From Haberlea rhodopensis (Eukaryota > Streptophyta > Magnoliopsida > Lamiales > Gesneriaceae), in assembly GCA_907163345.1 (NCBI GenBank), contig CAJQUN010000021.1:5890001-5954000 (forward strand): 64,000 nucleotides of DNA, written 5' to 3'. The notes under the pieces were generated by a model, which saw nothing but the letters and a program-made list of their open reading frames with translations, ran no database searches and was not told where the DNA came from. Below are positions 32,619-45,936 of the stretch, one piece after another; within the stretch, counting starts at the first letter, position 1, and each line of letters opens with the position of its first letter. A program made the translations under genes and the position numbers.

Positions 32619-35600
32619 ATGGCCAAAATCAAGATTGGAATCAATGGTACCTGTTAACATCTTTTCTTGTTAATCTGTAGAAGGAAATCTTACTCCTCTC
32701 CTTTCTTTTTTACGATTTTTTAATACTATGAGATCTGGTGTTTATTTGTAGGATTTGGAAGGATTGGACGATTGGTGGCTAGAGTAGCAATGCAGAGTGA
32801 TGACGTTGAGCTTGTCGCCGTTAATGATCCATTTATTACCACTGATTACATGGTAACTTTCCTTTCTTTTTTTTTGAACTACTTCTTTTCATCTATCTTA
32901 TCACTCTACAATCGTGATTGAGGCGGTAAATAGTTGGATACTTGGATCTGTATCACTGTATGGTATATAACGTGGATATGGCATTTATACGATTCATTGA
33001 TTTCTATGACATCTAGATCCCTGATACCATTTTCCGTATCATAGTTGATATGTTTGGTTGAAATGGTTATTTGATGTTCTTTTACTCTTCTCTGTAAACA
33101 TTGTTTGAAAAATAAATTTTTAACTCGTCTATTTTATGTGTTAACTCTTCTAGCTACCCAACGTGCATGTAAAAATGCATTTCGTGTTTGTCTATCCAAA
33201 GTTAAGGAATGTATGGAAATGTTGGTCATTTCATATTTTTTTATTTTTAATCTTTCCAATTACTACGTCTGAGTGTTCTTGAAAATACTAAATAATCTCA
33301 TCTGAAAATAACTTAAAACTGCGGATGGGTCTTTAAGGCTCACCAATACGAATGCTTCAACCGCGCCTCATCAGAAGACTGTGCCTTGGCGTGTCTTTAA
33401 GCGCCAAGGATGGCCCATGCTGCAGGTAGAGCTTAAGCACACCCCTTATGGGGATTTTCGAACTATGATGTGCGCATATAATTGTTTCTTGTCGAGGACA
33501 ATGTAAGACGAAGCTTTTTTTTTGTGTGCCAAATGCTGTTTCTATATGCCATTTGACCACGATTGTGTTTCGTTGGCATATAGACATATATGTTCAAATA
33601 TGACAGTGTTCATGGTCAATGGAAAAATCATGAACTTACCGTCAAGGATTCGAAGACCCTCCTCTTTGGTGGCAAGCCAGTGACTGTCTTTGGCATGAGG
33701 TACTTATCTTACTCGTTAGCTCTTGGTATGATTTCTAGATTTCTTTTTACTATTTGTTTTGCTTTTTGATGAATAGAAACCCAGAGGAAATCCCATGGGG
33801 TGAAGCTGGAGCCGATTATGTTGTGGAGTCCACAGGTGTTTTCACTGACAAGGACAAGGCCGCTGCTCATTTGAAGGTTTGCCTCATAACATAATGGTTA
33901 CTTTTGAGCTACCATAGTCCATGTCAGTCTAGTTTCCCACCCTTTTGATTTATTCCACAAGCATGCCATTCTTTGTCTTCATCTTTACGCCTTATTCTAG
34001 GCAAATTTTGGGTGATATAGTACTTATAGTGTAGAACATAATTTAACATTGTTTTTGGTTTTCTTATCTGAATCTCAGGGAGGTGCCAAGAAGGTCGTGA
34101 TTTCCGCCCCAAGTAAGGATGCACCCATGTTTGTTATGGGTGTCAATGAGAAAGATTACAAGCCAGATATCAACATCGTTTCTAATGCTAGCTGCACTAC
34201 CAACTGTCTTGCCCCCCTAGCTAAGGTCTATTACTCACTCAATTTTTCCAGCTAAAGATATGCGGTAACAACTTCCACATATATCAAAGATTGAATATAC
34301 TCTATTGTGTTTTTATGCCACAGGTTCTTAATGATAAGTTTGGCATTGTTGAGGGGCTGATGACAACTGTCCACTCTATTACCGGTAAGTATATCTATTC
34401 CTTGGGTTTCCTCCCTTTTAACATGGGTTTTTTCTACGTCACACCGTAAGAAACACATCCCATATACATCCTAGACGCAGGAGATTTTGACCTTGCTCAG
34501 CTTTTTTCTTAAAATACAGGCCACTACAGTGTGATGGGAGACACCTACATTTAAAAAAAAAAAAAAAAAGTTGACAAATGCCAACTTTTAAATTACCCCT
34601 TCTTTTGTTGTGGCATAAACTTAACCTTTACATATGTTGTATGGCATTCAGCAACACAGAAGACTGTTGATGGTCCCTCAATGAAGGACTGGAGAGGTGG
34701 AAGAGCTGCTTCATTCAACATCATTCCTAGTAGCACTGGAGCTGCAAAGGTACCATGAATCGCATTTTACATTATGTAATGGATAGGATTATATTTGATC
34801 ACGAAAGTTGAAGATTTCATAGTTGGCCTTATAAATATTAGCTTGAATATAATGCAGATACGGTGAGTTGCTAAACTAAGTTACTTGTGTTAGCATTTTG
34901 ACCTGTATGAATACTTGAATGTGATGATAATTTTTGTCCACCTGCTCTAATGTTCCTTATTGATTTATTACTGATCGTCGGTACATAATGCAATATTCTT
35001 TATGTAATTGATGAATGATGTACACAGGCAGTTGGGAAAGTACTTCCTGCTCTAAATGGGAAGCTTACAGGGATGGCTTTCCGTGTCCCAACTGTTGATG
35101 TTTCAGTGGTTGATCTAACCGCAAGGCTTGAAAAAGCAGCCTCCTACGACGAGATTAAAGCCGCTATCAAGTAATAATTCTTTAGTCTTTTGATGCACAA
35201 CTCCTGAGTGATTGTTAAAGAAAGCTTCTTTCCACTTATTCATATTTAATATACTCGGTTGATTAACTGTGTTGCAGGGAGGAGTCTGAGGGCAAACTGA
35301 AGGGTATCCTAGGATACACAGAAGATGATGTAGTGTCCACTGACTTTGTCGGCGATTGCAGGTAAGTAAGGGCTTTGGATTTATCTGTTCACTATAAATT
35401 AAGCCTACAAGGTATCAAGTTCCCAAAAACTTGGTTTCGTCCTGTTTCTTAATTGAGTCACCCTTTCTCTTAAGTTGCGTTTAGATGGATACAGCAGTCT
35501 TGTGTGCTTTAGAATCAATCATAATTACTAATATATTTTCCTAATTTAATAGTCGTGTTGAATTTGGAATACACCTAAATCAAAAAATTCAGTTTAACAA

Positions 35601-35971
35601 GTAAAAATATCTCAAGCCAAACACACATCCTTGGTTATTTCCCAAGTGAGGGCATGTTTTTTCTGAAGTGTTAACTTTTGGTCACCCCTCCATATACTAT
35701 ATGATGCGCAACATATAATATGATTTGCATTTGGAATAGGTCGAGCATATTTGATGCCAAGGCCGGAATCGCCCTCAACGGAAACTTCGTGAAAGTTGTC
35801 TCTTGGTATGACAACGAATGGGGTTACAGGTATGCCACCATATCATGAAGATCCATTTTTTTGTTACTTCTAACTCAGGACTATACATTGGATGCAATAC
35901 TAATGTAATATATACTGTATCACAGCAACCGTGTGATTGACTTGATTCGGCACATGGCCAAGTCTGCTTAA
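32619..35971 (+). CDS. GAPC: Cytosolic glyceraldehyde-3-phosphate dehydrogenase, 11 exons
   Basis: Exons: 32619-32646, 32752-32852, 33584-33699, 33777-33876, 34079-34225, 34324-34384, 34652-34749, 35028-35170, 35278-35361, 35740-35829, 35926-35971. All introns are GT-AG and phases join to 1014 bp, 337 aa, the usual plant GAPC length. It oxidises glyceraldehyde 3-phosphate to 1,3-bisphosphoglycerate with NAD+ in glycolysis. The NAD-binding start is INGFGRIGR (residues 8-16); the active-site Cys154 lies in SNASCTTNC, with His181 in TTVHS; the C-terminus is [10 protein letters not shown]. There is no transit peptide, so it is the cytosolic and not the plastid (GAPA/B) form. It starts at the first ATG after the TATA box. 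No defect is seen. Confidence 0.98.
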
Positions 35972-36412
35972 GCCCTGTCCGAAGGAGAATTCTTCCTCCA
36001 TCTCTCCATTTTGAAGGGTTATGTTTAGGAATAACTGAGCTTACGAGGACTTGTTATCTTCTTTTTTTTTACTGTGCAAGCATTTGTTGAACAGGATCCA
36101 TTTAGCTCTTTGGAGTCTGAGATTATTTTGGAATTTAACTCGTGTCTTATTTGACGTGGCGAGTCCAAGCTAAAATTAGTGACGAGAATATTTTGTAGAT
36201 ACAGATTACAAATTACTTCAGAACTAAGGATTGGTTTTTGCTAAGAGGTACAAACAAAATTTCCATTAGAATATATTGTTATATCATTAAAACTTTTTTT
36301 AGAAAAAATAAAAGAGTAAAAAATCACATTTAAAATTGCTTAATATTGTGATTTTTTATAAAAAAAAAAAATTTATAGTCGGGTATATATTTTATAAAAT
36401 AAAAGTGCTATG
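35972..36412 (+). other. GAPC 3' UTR and downstream spacer
   Basis: AT-rich, with a poly(T) run at about 36061 and a poly(A) at 36360. The cleavage site was not fixed. No other gene was seen. Confidence 0.5.
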
Positions 36413-36594
36413 CGGGGCAAAGTGCTACGTGCATGAGAGCCACCTCTTGAGCCTAAAGGGGCAAAGTGCTACACGACAGGGGCCACCTCTTGAACCTGCG
36501 GGGCAAAGTGCCACGTGCGTGGGAGCCACCTCTTGAACCTGCGGGACAAAGTGCTACATGACGGGAGCCACCTCTTGAACCTGTAGGAGCCACC
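36413..36594. repeat. 42-44-bp tandem repeat, about four units
   Basis: Units GCGGGGCAAAGTGCTAC and GAGCCACCTCTTGAACCT alternate, with starts about 36413, 36457, 36499 and 36541. It is GC-richer than its surroundings. About 70 bp further on is TTGTCCCACATTGGTTGTGG, a kind of motif often met in plant repetitive DNA. The source element was not identified. Confidence 0.8.
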
Positions 36595-37422
36595 TCTAGA
36601 TTCCCGGTGCCGGTGAATCGATGAGTTAGGTGGCGACGAGGACGTCGCGTTCTAAAGGATGGGTGATTGTAATACCCTTGTCCCACATTGGTTGTGGATG
36701 AAAATTTAAAGTGGTTTATAAAGGCTTACAATGGACTATTATAGCAACTTGGTTAACCATTTTCGTAGAGCGAGGACGGATACGAAGTAGTTGTTATAGG
36801 AGCCCATTGTGCAGTCGTGAGTAAAAGAGTCAAATCATGGTTACTAACATAACATCTATGACGCACATATACTCCAAAAATTGTAGTGTCGGACACTTCT
36901 ATGACACTGACACTTACCGGACACGTGTTGAGCACACCACATGATGTGTCCTTAATTGTTTTTGAAAAAAATAAAATCGAATACCCGTATCAGACATTTC
37001 CCTCAAAATCGGACACCAGACAGAAAGGATTTGGGGGTTAACTATACAATTTAAAAAGTGTTTGGAAAATAAAAAATGGACATGTTAGTTAAATTTTATC
37101 TTAATTGAAGTAAAATACATTTTGTGTTAGAATAGGTAATACTATGATTTCAGCAACATGCATTTATTGATATGCTTTTTGTATTTGGTAAGAATATTTT
37201 TGGTGTTATATTTTATTTGGGCGTGTTTGTTAAACTTGATATTAATTGAATTAATATATATTTGATGTTAGTATGAGCGATATTATGATGATTCTAGATA
37301 GTGAAGACTGTTTAATAGCTGCTACCTCACGGAAAGTGTCATGTTGAGGGTAATAACCCTTGAAAATATTTACATCCAATAAACATTGCCTGAAATAAAA
37401 AGTCATTGAACTAATACACATA
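36595..37422. other. Intergenic spacer
   Basis: AT-rich unique-looking DNA without supported genes. Confidence 0.5.
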
Positions 37423-37982
37423 CTAGTTTTTATTGGCACCGCTCAAGACGCGGTGCCTGATACCAACATGTTGATCATTTTTTCCTAATTTGATCGAAAT
37501 AACATTTTGAATGACTTACTTTACAAACTTTTTTTAAAAAAAAACGACCACTGTGATTGAATGGGAAAAAAATAACCAAAACATTAACTGTCAACTTTTT
37601 TTAAAAAAAAATGATACACATCTTATTATAAAATGAAAAAAAATAATATTTGAAATTACGCGCATCAACAACTGACAAAAAAAAAAGAACATGCTGTTGT
37701 AATTGAATGGAAAAAAAAACCAAATGATCAGATTCTAACCTTTTTAAAATATATATATAATATCCATCTTGCAATAAATTGAAAAAAATAATATTTAAAG
37801 TTGCACGAATCAACAACCGATTAAAATATATATTTTTGATCCCAAACTGGCACATAAACAAAAATAATTTTTGAAAAAAAAGTATTTTTGTATAGGAAAA
37901 AAAACAAAATTGTAATAATAGTCATTGGAATAATACTATTGATAAGTGTTTTGACACTTATTATATAGTTAATTATAATAAT
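37423..37982 (-). mobile_element. Short non-autonomous Helitron candidate
   Basis: On minus, an 8-bp hairpin (GGCACCGC / GCGGTGCC, 37457-37435) is followed eight bases later by CTAG (37426-37423) and then T, the standard Helitron 3' end. The proposed 5' end (minus TTAACTATATAATAAG, at about 37982) resembles that of the Helitron at 43601 and is preceded by A, so the insertion fits A|T. The interior is AT-rich and codes for nothing. The 5' end is less sure: the plus sequence TGATAAGTGTTTTGACAC could instead be an LTR fragment. Confidence 0.5.
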
Positions 37983-38242
37983 ATTATTATAATTATTATA
38001 ATTATAATTCTTCTACACACACTTTGGTATCATCCAAAACTGGATAAATTATTTACTTCAAAATTTTGGTGTTTTCATCAACTCTACTCGCAACCATTCA
38101 CAAAATAAATATCCACGAACCATCATACACCGATTGCCTTTTTACAAGTCACTAAACTAGAGAGCTAAACACACAGACATATACACGCGCGGTAAAACCT
38201 TGCATCTCTGTACCCTTACTTCACATTCTAAAGCTAACACTA

Positions 38243-41200
38243 TCAAGATTCAGATACCTGCTTCAATCTTGAAAGCTCGAGGACTTGAATATCGCCGTAG
38301 GGGCTGTCCTGCCTCACATCTATGCAGTTCCCCATTTTCAATACCTGCAACTGGTCAAACTTATTACAAGCCGAAGTTTAACACATTCAAGTTGAATGCA
38401 ACAGATAACAAACCAAATCTTATTGCAGAACCAAAACTAGAATATAGAAAATCAATTATTTTCTGCATGGAGTACAGTAATTAGTCCATCTATCGAACTC
38501 CAATCATCTCAAACAGATTGAAGGTCTGGGGAATATAAAACACAATCACAAAATCAGTACAACATAAAGATTATGTCAGAATAGTCTTAAATGGGAGACT
38601 AAGGATAATACCAGTATCTCGTAGAATAGATTTGCACTTTCTTTCTTGGTTTTTCGAGTCAGCAATTCCGATAACTTCACGACTCCATCCTCTTGCTGTC
38701 TCTTTTTATACAGGAAGTTCTTATACAGATATCTTCCAGTCATTCTGCACAGCAAAAGATCCATCAAATTTGACTACTAACATAATTTATGTCATCTGCT
38801 GAAAGACATCTCAATCTTACCTTGTTCTTGTAGCGTATGTATCTGAAATCAGAATAGAAATCATTAAGACGTATTTCAAAAAAAGGTTTAAACGTAACGG
38901 AAAACACAAACTCCACCAGCAAGAACAGCAAGTATATCGATTCTTGTTTGCTTACCTTTTGCCGGGATATCTTCCCCAGATGAATTTGCCTCCTGGTAAC
39001 ATGGAAGCTGTATCATTTTTAATTCTTTAGGCAGTAAATACTGAAAAGGGTATCATCTGGTTTGACAGAGAATTAAGCTAATACTAAGCTGAAACATAAG
39101 TAGGAATCATTGTATGACACTGAAATATTGAATAATTTCAAACCTCATCTCTAAACAGCATTTCCAATTCCTTTCCTTCACTTGAAACTGGGCTATTTTC
39201 CAAGATTTCGGGTGAGGATTTGGGTTCCAAGATTTTGGCTGAGGATTTGGGCTCCAAGTCAAAAACTGCTCCAGTCTCGTTTGATCCCAACGCATGAGTG
39301 ACAGGTGTCACAGGAGCAACGAGAGTTTGTTGTGGGGAGCTATAGATAACCGAGGATTTGGCGACATCATGAATTGATGGTAATTCTACAGGTTCATCTG
39401 GTTCTTTGCAAGGCTTCCTTTTATTGTGAAAAGAATCAATATTTATCGGGATACCTGTGCAGCACATCATGTTAAATAAATGTTGTAAAATCTATGCTGA
39501 ACTAGAAGAGCCAAAGTGAACTCACTGGGAATCAAAGGCTCCAAGAGACTCTCTGGGATGCGTGAAAATTTATGGGTTCTCCAGGCGTGTAAAGTAGTAT
39601 GGGGAACTTTCCTTCTTTTGCATATTAAATTACAAGGATCATTTATCCAGCTTTTAAATATCCTACAATTTTGGAATTATAATTTACTAAATTAAACATC
39701 CTTACGATTCAGCATTACCAGCTTTTATAATCCAAATCAAAACACAGCAAGAAAAAAGATGGTGTCTCGAAAATAATTCCAATCACATCAAACACATCTG
39801 TTCCGCTATGTGTTGTGATGTAAGTATTCCAAGATTTCAGCATTATCTCAAGGCCTCAAAAGAACAACTAGAAGTTAATAATTTGTGTTGAGCACCTACT
39901 TATTGGTCAGTACTGTGCTTCCATCAAACAACATTTTCCTCTTATTCAGAATCTTTGCACGCTCCTTTGGAGCAGGAGTTTTGACATTGGCTACCTCCGG
40001 TGTGACAACACCTGCTTCTAAAACAAAATTGTGACCAAAAGATTAAAAGCAACAATTTTTTAACACAGAAGTTGGAAACAGCTCGAGTAATAGATCATAG
40101 AAGCCAGTACACAAATGCATCTATCAAAATATGAAGTTCAAACAGATTAGGCATGCAAATATGGTAACAAACTAGACTGTTGGTCTCGTATCAAATTATT
40201 TCCACAGCCAACCAACAGGTTCAAGAGACCTGTGGCCTATAAAGTTTATAGTCCACACATTTGGTTCTACTAACGTAATGAATCCATAAGATCAAGGAAA
40301 AATCTAATGGGGGTGGTCATCCTCGCTCAGATAATGGAAAAAAATTGAAATTTGTGTTATTTTTCTAAAAATCCAAGTTCAGCCTCCCTTCCCATGAAAT
40401 ATTGGGTCCACCCTTGCATAAGATCAAAATGCGAATTTAAACTGGAACGAACTAATATCACCTGGAAGCTCTGCATCTAGAGTTACATCAACAGTGATTG
40501 AGACAGGGAGATTTCGCTGACATTCTTTGCGCTCTGTGTTGATCACTTCCAGAGAATTCATGCCACCAACTGGCTGTTCTTTGCTAACTAACCCATTTAA
40601 GTCAACTTGTTGGACCCCTTGGAAGCTTGATTGAATTTCGTGAAGTTTCTCAAAACTTGCTATTGAATCAACTGCATTATGTAATGGAGTCTTGACAGAA
40701 TCATTAATTTGTTGTTTTTCTGCGTCATCCAACACCATAGGATCCAGGTGATCATCCAAGGGAAATACATTTCCACGAAACATATGTAGGCTCGTTCCGG
40801 AGTCTTTCATATTATGTAAAGAACTCCCCAATGAAGCAGGGTCCATATTATGAGGAGAGAAGACACTACAATATAATATTCAATAACAGGAATCAATGGC
40901 CTGTTGATTATTAGGAGAAGAAATAGTTGATTTAACTTACTCTCCAGGAGGAGTGCAAGCTGTTGAATAAGCTTTGGAAGGTAACATATTCCCCTGCACT
41001 CGACACAACAGATCCACAAAACAATTTGTAAAACACTTCCAAGACACAATTTAATCGAGTACATGGTGCCAATGAATTGAACTGACCAAAGACTCGTGTT
41101 CTATATGAAACCATTAAACGTAGTACCTTGTAGAGCAAACCATCAGACCTTCCATCTTTGAATCGTCCATCTGATGAATCAGTAGAAAGGAATACATAAT

Positions 41201-42323
41201 ACCGAATTTCATGCACAAACTAACATAAAAGCAGAAAAGTACAATACCTGCAAGCATTACTTCTTCACCAGATTTCACATTTCTACTGTATAGCCAAGGG
41301 ATCCAAACAAACATAGCACAAATCAATTGTCATAAAGAAGACAAAAGAATAAATGTGCAATAATATAAAAGAAATTGATGGAATATTGAATAGCACATAT
41401 AAAGCTCACCCTCCTAGCTCTTGATCTTCCGAAACTTCCAGGTCAAAGGCGTCAAGTTCAAATTTTTTGGGCCGGGCAATAGAACGAGTAGGCGTTTTTG
41501 AAACTCTAATAACTTCGCATACTTCTTTGCTAATTTTAAAATCATGGAGTTTAGACAGTACATCATGACAATCATGGAACAAATATTCAACTTTCTTCGA
41601 ATAAATCCTCACGACACCCAGAAGAAGATAAGCTAAGATTCGATATGTGACCACAGGAACTTCGTCAAGCAGGATTTTATCTGACAATGTACAAGCATGG
41701 ACAAATCAGATAAAAATGCAGAAGTAGTTTGATGTTAGAAAACATGCTTTTCAACCCGATAAGGCCCTCCAAAAAAACATTTTCAACACTATGGTAGAAG
41801 AAACACAAAAACATTAGAAAAGAAAAACGAAAAGACACAATCAGACCCTCCCATTTTCTGATAAACTCTACATGTGAAGAACTTTCAAATAATTTTATCG
41901 AACTTCTGTATAAAAATAAAAAAAAATAAAAACTTCCAATCTCCGTTAACAAGCAGTAGTTTCCAAAATGATCTGTACGACTATAATCCCAGGAAAAAAA
42001 ACCATTCCTTGACGCCAAAAAGAGAGTAAAAAACTAAAAGCAATCGACCAGAGCAAAAGAGCATCTAATGTGACACATTTTTTTTACATAAAAACTCGCT
42101 TTTTTCGTATCAACTTTGAAATAAACCACAGAACAGTCGAAAGTCAAGGAATCAAAAAAGGCATATACAAAAAGAAGAATCAATCAAACAGAGACAGACC
42201 CACAGAAGAAGAAATATCAGTTTGATTCACTTGGTTCTTTTTAAGCCTTTTGTGACAATGAGCAGCCACCCAAACTGTGCCTAAAGCCCCCTTCTTTGAG
42301 AGCAGCAAGTGTGAGTAAAACAT
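38243..42323 (-). CDS. RAD21: RAD21/SCC1 cohesin kleisin (SYN2-like), 13 exons
   Basis: Exons in gene order: 42323-42200, 41680-41410, 41285-41248, 41170-41127, 40993-40941, 40865-40462, 40017-39900, 39662-39526, 39454-39144, 38992-38956, 38842-38821, 38744-38612, 38344-38243. All are GT-AG and in phase: 1794 bp, 597 aa. Kleisins close the cohesin ring by joining SMC1 and SMC3 and are cut by separase at anaphase. The N-terminal SMC3-binding domain starts MFYSHLLLSKKGALGTVW and includes YLLLGVVRIYSKKVEYLF (residues about 60-77). A conserved middle block TPAPKERAK is near residue 325 and CKRRKVPHT near 370. The C-terminal winged helix for SMC1 has TKKESANLFYEILVLK and ends with VRQDSPYGDI plus a 16-residue tail. 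It resembles Arabidopsis SYN2 (RAD21.1) most, but is shorter than its roughly 800 aa; paralogue choice is tentative. Several exons are very small (22-53 bp). Confidence 0.93.
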
Positions 42324-43499
42324 GTTTCCTTCTCAGTTTGCTGATTGGCTTACTGCTTCGCTCACCTGTTCAACTTTTTGAGCATTCAAAAGAGAGATGG
42401 AAGAAGAAAGGAGTTGTTTTCAAGTATATAAAAAAAAACGGTCGAGGTACTGAAGAGTGCGAAGCAAGTTTGGCAATTGAATATTTGTTTGCTTTCCAGC
42501 ATGAGGGGTTTGAGGGTCTGAAATGACGCTTATGTCCACATCAGTAAAATTTCTTTAATTTCTTTTTTTTTATTACAAATTTTTTTTTATTTTATTTTAA
42601 CAGCTTTCTTCAAAGAAATTATTTTGGAATTTCAAGTAAAATTGGGTATCCGAGATTTCCCGGTGTCAAGAATTCAAATTCAAGTCTCATGCTCGAAGCG
42701 AGTGGTGGACACACAAAATTTGGTAAGTGGGACAAATAATATTAATTTTAAGGATTTTTAAGGAGTCAAAATATAATTTCGAAGTAATATTTTGGAATAC
42801 ATGTAATTCTTTTAAAGAATAAATTTAGTTAATACTTTTTTTTTTTTGCTGGGAGCACTTGCTCGCCCTTACCCGAATGTGAATCCCACTTGCTCAAAGA
42901 CACAAACATTTGGATAACTTCCCTATAATACAAAACAAAATTTAGTTTAGACTTCTATATTTGAGGGGGGAAAATGGTGCAATATGATTAATTAATGGCA
43001 AATTTGAATTTACCAAACTACCCCCTCCAATGGTTTGTTGTGGCTCTTTGTTGCATCTTTTGAATTGTAATATTAATCAATGTATGTTTCATTTATTTCA
43101 TTACACGTATCAATTCATATGCATTATATATTACGTTAAACACGCAACGTGTGTGCGTCACCTTCTAGTAGTAATAAAACTTAGAGGAGTGTATAAAAAG
43201 AAATTTGTATATTTGCGTTCAAAGATTAAGCCAATATAGTTAACCAGGGGGTAGAAATGTCTTTCAAAGTATTTAACCGCAAGATTTTACCGACATTGAT
43301 GCACAAATTTGAACTTATCCTCTTCTGGGAAAGCACCTGTAATTTCCAGAAACGGACATGTGTAGATCTTCCAACGTCCATTGCTTTTCCTTTTTCTTAT
43401 TTTATTTGGTGAAATTTTTTAACTTTATTATATCCAATTAATGACACAATCTTATTGAAATTATTAATAACGTATATATATATTTACCACTAAATTCAA
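42324..43499. other. Intergenic region upstream of the cohesin gene
   Basis: Promoter-side spacer of RAD21 (minus). It has T-rich tracts at 42550-42600 and 42837-42850, and no recognised gene or element. Confidence 0.5.
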
Positions 43500-43600
43500 T
43501 ATGATTTATGAAAATCAAGAAAGTGATCTATATTGATTTGATTGCACCCCGTTACAAATAATATTTGGTGCACTTAAATTCAAAATATCTTTATAGATAA
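43500..43600. repeat. 0.6-kb dispersed repeat copy A, left part
   Basis: Matches 57036-57136 almost base for base (TATGATTTATGAAAATCAAG to CTTTATAGATAA). The right part resumes at 46810 after the Helitron. Confidence 0.9.
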
Positions 43601-43858
43601 TTACCCTATATAATAAGCGTCTAAGGATAACTGTTGTTTTAAACAGTGTAACAGAGATTTAACTGTTCTTCTGACGGTGAGTTTCCTGTTGATAGAACAG
43701 TGCTCATCAATTATTTTTCACCCAAAATTGGCCCACCTTCCTTCTTCTTCTCATCCTCACCCGATTCCTCTTTCCCCTCACCCACTGTTTCACCCACTCA
43801 GTCGTGCTTTTTCTTTTTCTCTTTTTTTTTGTGCGAGCCCAGATTTCAGTTCCCTTCA

Positions 43859-45378
43859 ATGTCGACAACCTCATTCGAATCACTGATTTTTCGTCTCAGA
43901 TCGGTCCAAGGTGAGTTGGCCTCGTCACGCACCCTATTTAGATCCCTAACAAACGCGAAATCTTTTTTTTTGTATTTTTTCTTCCGACGCGAATTTTTTT
44001 TTTGTATTCTTTCTTCCGAAAAAGGGGCAAAACCTCTTATGTCGAACCGCCGTCCCCAAGCCTCGCCAGCAACCACTCTAAATCGACCGGCTATGAAAAT
44101 GACTCCAAGGAGGTGATGCCTTGGTGTTGTTCATTTACTTTCTCTTACTTTTTCTACTTCCTTCTTTGCACTTATTCACTTATTTTCCTGTGGATTCTTG
44201 AATCGAAGCATTATGCTCCTGGTGTCCCTATAGTACTTAATGTATTGAGGTTGTTTTATTTGCTAAAAAGGGCGAAATCTCTTATGTCGAACCGCCATAA
44301 CCAAGCCTCGCCAGCAACCACTCTAAATCGACCGGCTATGAAAATGACTCCAAGGAGGTGATGCCTTGGTGTTGTTCACTTTCTTTTACTTTTTCTACTT
44401 CCTTCTTTGCACTTATTCACTTAATTTTCCTGTGGATTCTTGAATCGAAGCATTATGTCCTGGTGTCCCTATAGTACTTAATGTATTGAGGTTGTTTTAT
44501 TTGCTATATAAATTATATCCAGTGAAATATGGCTGAAAGTATGATTTAGTCTAATATTGTCATTTTATTGCTGTCAGTATTGTTTTTTGTGATATTTTAC
44601 TAATTTTAGTATGATTTGCAGATGTAAGACAGTAGGAATTGTCCATTCAGCCTAAACAATGGCTAAGATTTAACACCGATGGTGTTCTTAATTACATGTT
44701 ACCCTGTTTCCCTATTAAATATTTATTTAGAAAAATACCTTTTTCGTCTGGATAAGCTTACAAAATGCATCTTATGGATGATCGTTTGCTTTATTTGCCC
44801 AGGCATCTCGAGGAGGGGTTGTTCATAAACGAAACGGTTGAAAGGGATGGATTCTCTGAGGAGACGATAGAAGCCCTCAACGAGTTCTAAGATAAACCTA
44901 TTGAATTGATGAATTTTGGTTGGTTGGCTAAGTGGTCTATTGTGTTGCTTTACTACTGGACTGTCTTCTCCGTGTCTGCTTCCCATGTGTTTTACTTTTG
45001 TTCTATCATCTGTTGGTGTGGCACTAATGATCTACATCTTGTTTTATTTTCTTTCAATCTCTATGCTCTCTACAGGGATGGCAACTGACCACAAATTCGA
45101 CACCCCAGATGTGATGGGCGACGCCATGCGTGGATGCCAGGCCAACCGTTCTTGCGATACAGTTCTTTCGTAGTGGCGTTGCCATGTCTTTCACTGGTGC
45201 ATTGTTCTTTCGCCTATGTACTCTCTTGCTTGTGTGTTCTTTGCATGTTGGTCCTTTTTTCACGTACCTTTTTTTCCCCCTCAGAAATCAACCGGATAAG
45301 AAGAGCACATTAAGCCTTGAGGGCTTCGAGGGGAATAACGAACGTTTGCATAGGTACCTTGCCGTCTGCCCGTACTAA
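43859..45378 (+). pseudogene. Captured exon-like segments of unrecognised gene(s)
   Basis: Four pieces look like host exons. 43859-43910: ATG, 17 codons (MSTTSFESLIFRLRSVQ), then a donor CAAG|GTGAGT after a CT-rich leader. 44765-44890: 41 codons beginning MHLMDDRLLYLPRHLEEG, ending TAA. 45076-45173: after acceptor CTCTACAG, reads MATDHKFDTPDVMGDAMRG to a TAG. 45284-45378: after acceptor CCCCCTCAG, reads to a TAA through LHRYLAVCPY. They do not join into one continuous frame and no protein family was recognised. They could come from one or several genes. Confidence 0.45.
44021..44510 (+). repeat. 245-bp tandem duplication inside the Helitron
   Basis: Two copies, starting at about 44021 and 44266 (TTATGTCGAACCGCC at 44037 and 44282), differ by a few substitutions and short indels. 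Each contains an exon-like CCAAGCCTCGCCAGC stretch and a T-rich segment. Confidence 0.9.
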
Positions 45379-45811
45379 TTTGAAAAAACTATACATCCTC
45401 TAATATTAGTTCTCATATCTTGGACTTTCTATGTTTCTTGTCTGCGGTTATCATGTTTTTGTTACTTTTTTCCCCTGATTCGAGTGTTTTTTGGAACAAA
45501 TGTGTTACAGAGACTGAGACATTGGAAGTAAAATAAAACTTTGTCAATTGAAGATCTGAGCTTTATATTCTGCACTACTGGACAGCCGAACATGTCTTAG
45601 ACCAACTGGGAAGCTCTTAAATCGTCTTGGGTTGGCGAATTGGGTACTCGGGCTATGGTACTTGGTTTCTTTGCGTCTTTAACATTTCGTGTGTATTAGT
45701 GGGTGTCATGATCTCAACCCTTTCTGTTACATTATACATTTAAATTGTTGAAAATTTAGTTTCAAATTGTAAAATGGGTCTGTTAGCACCTTCTAACATT
45801 ACTCCTGCTGG

Positions 45812-45936
<125 letters not shown>

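Noticed and set aside
32000..32620. GAPC 5' UTR intron
   Set aside because: The TATA box at 32501 leaves a short CT-rich leader with no donor-acceptor pair needed.
38510..38536. Alternative last exon of the cohesin gene after acceptor CCCCAG
   Set aside because: It would end in 12 unrelated residues; the acceptor at 38345 gives the conserved kleisin end VRQDSPYGDI.
45130..45378. Continuous 82-codon gene in the Helitron
   Set aside because: The frame crosses an intron-like T-rich stretch between an acceptor-bounded exon and the next; read as separate exon-like pieces instead.
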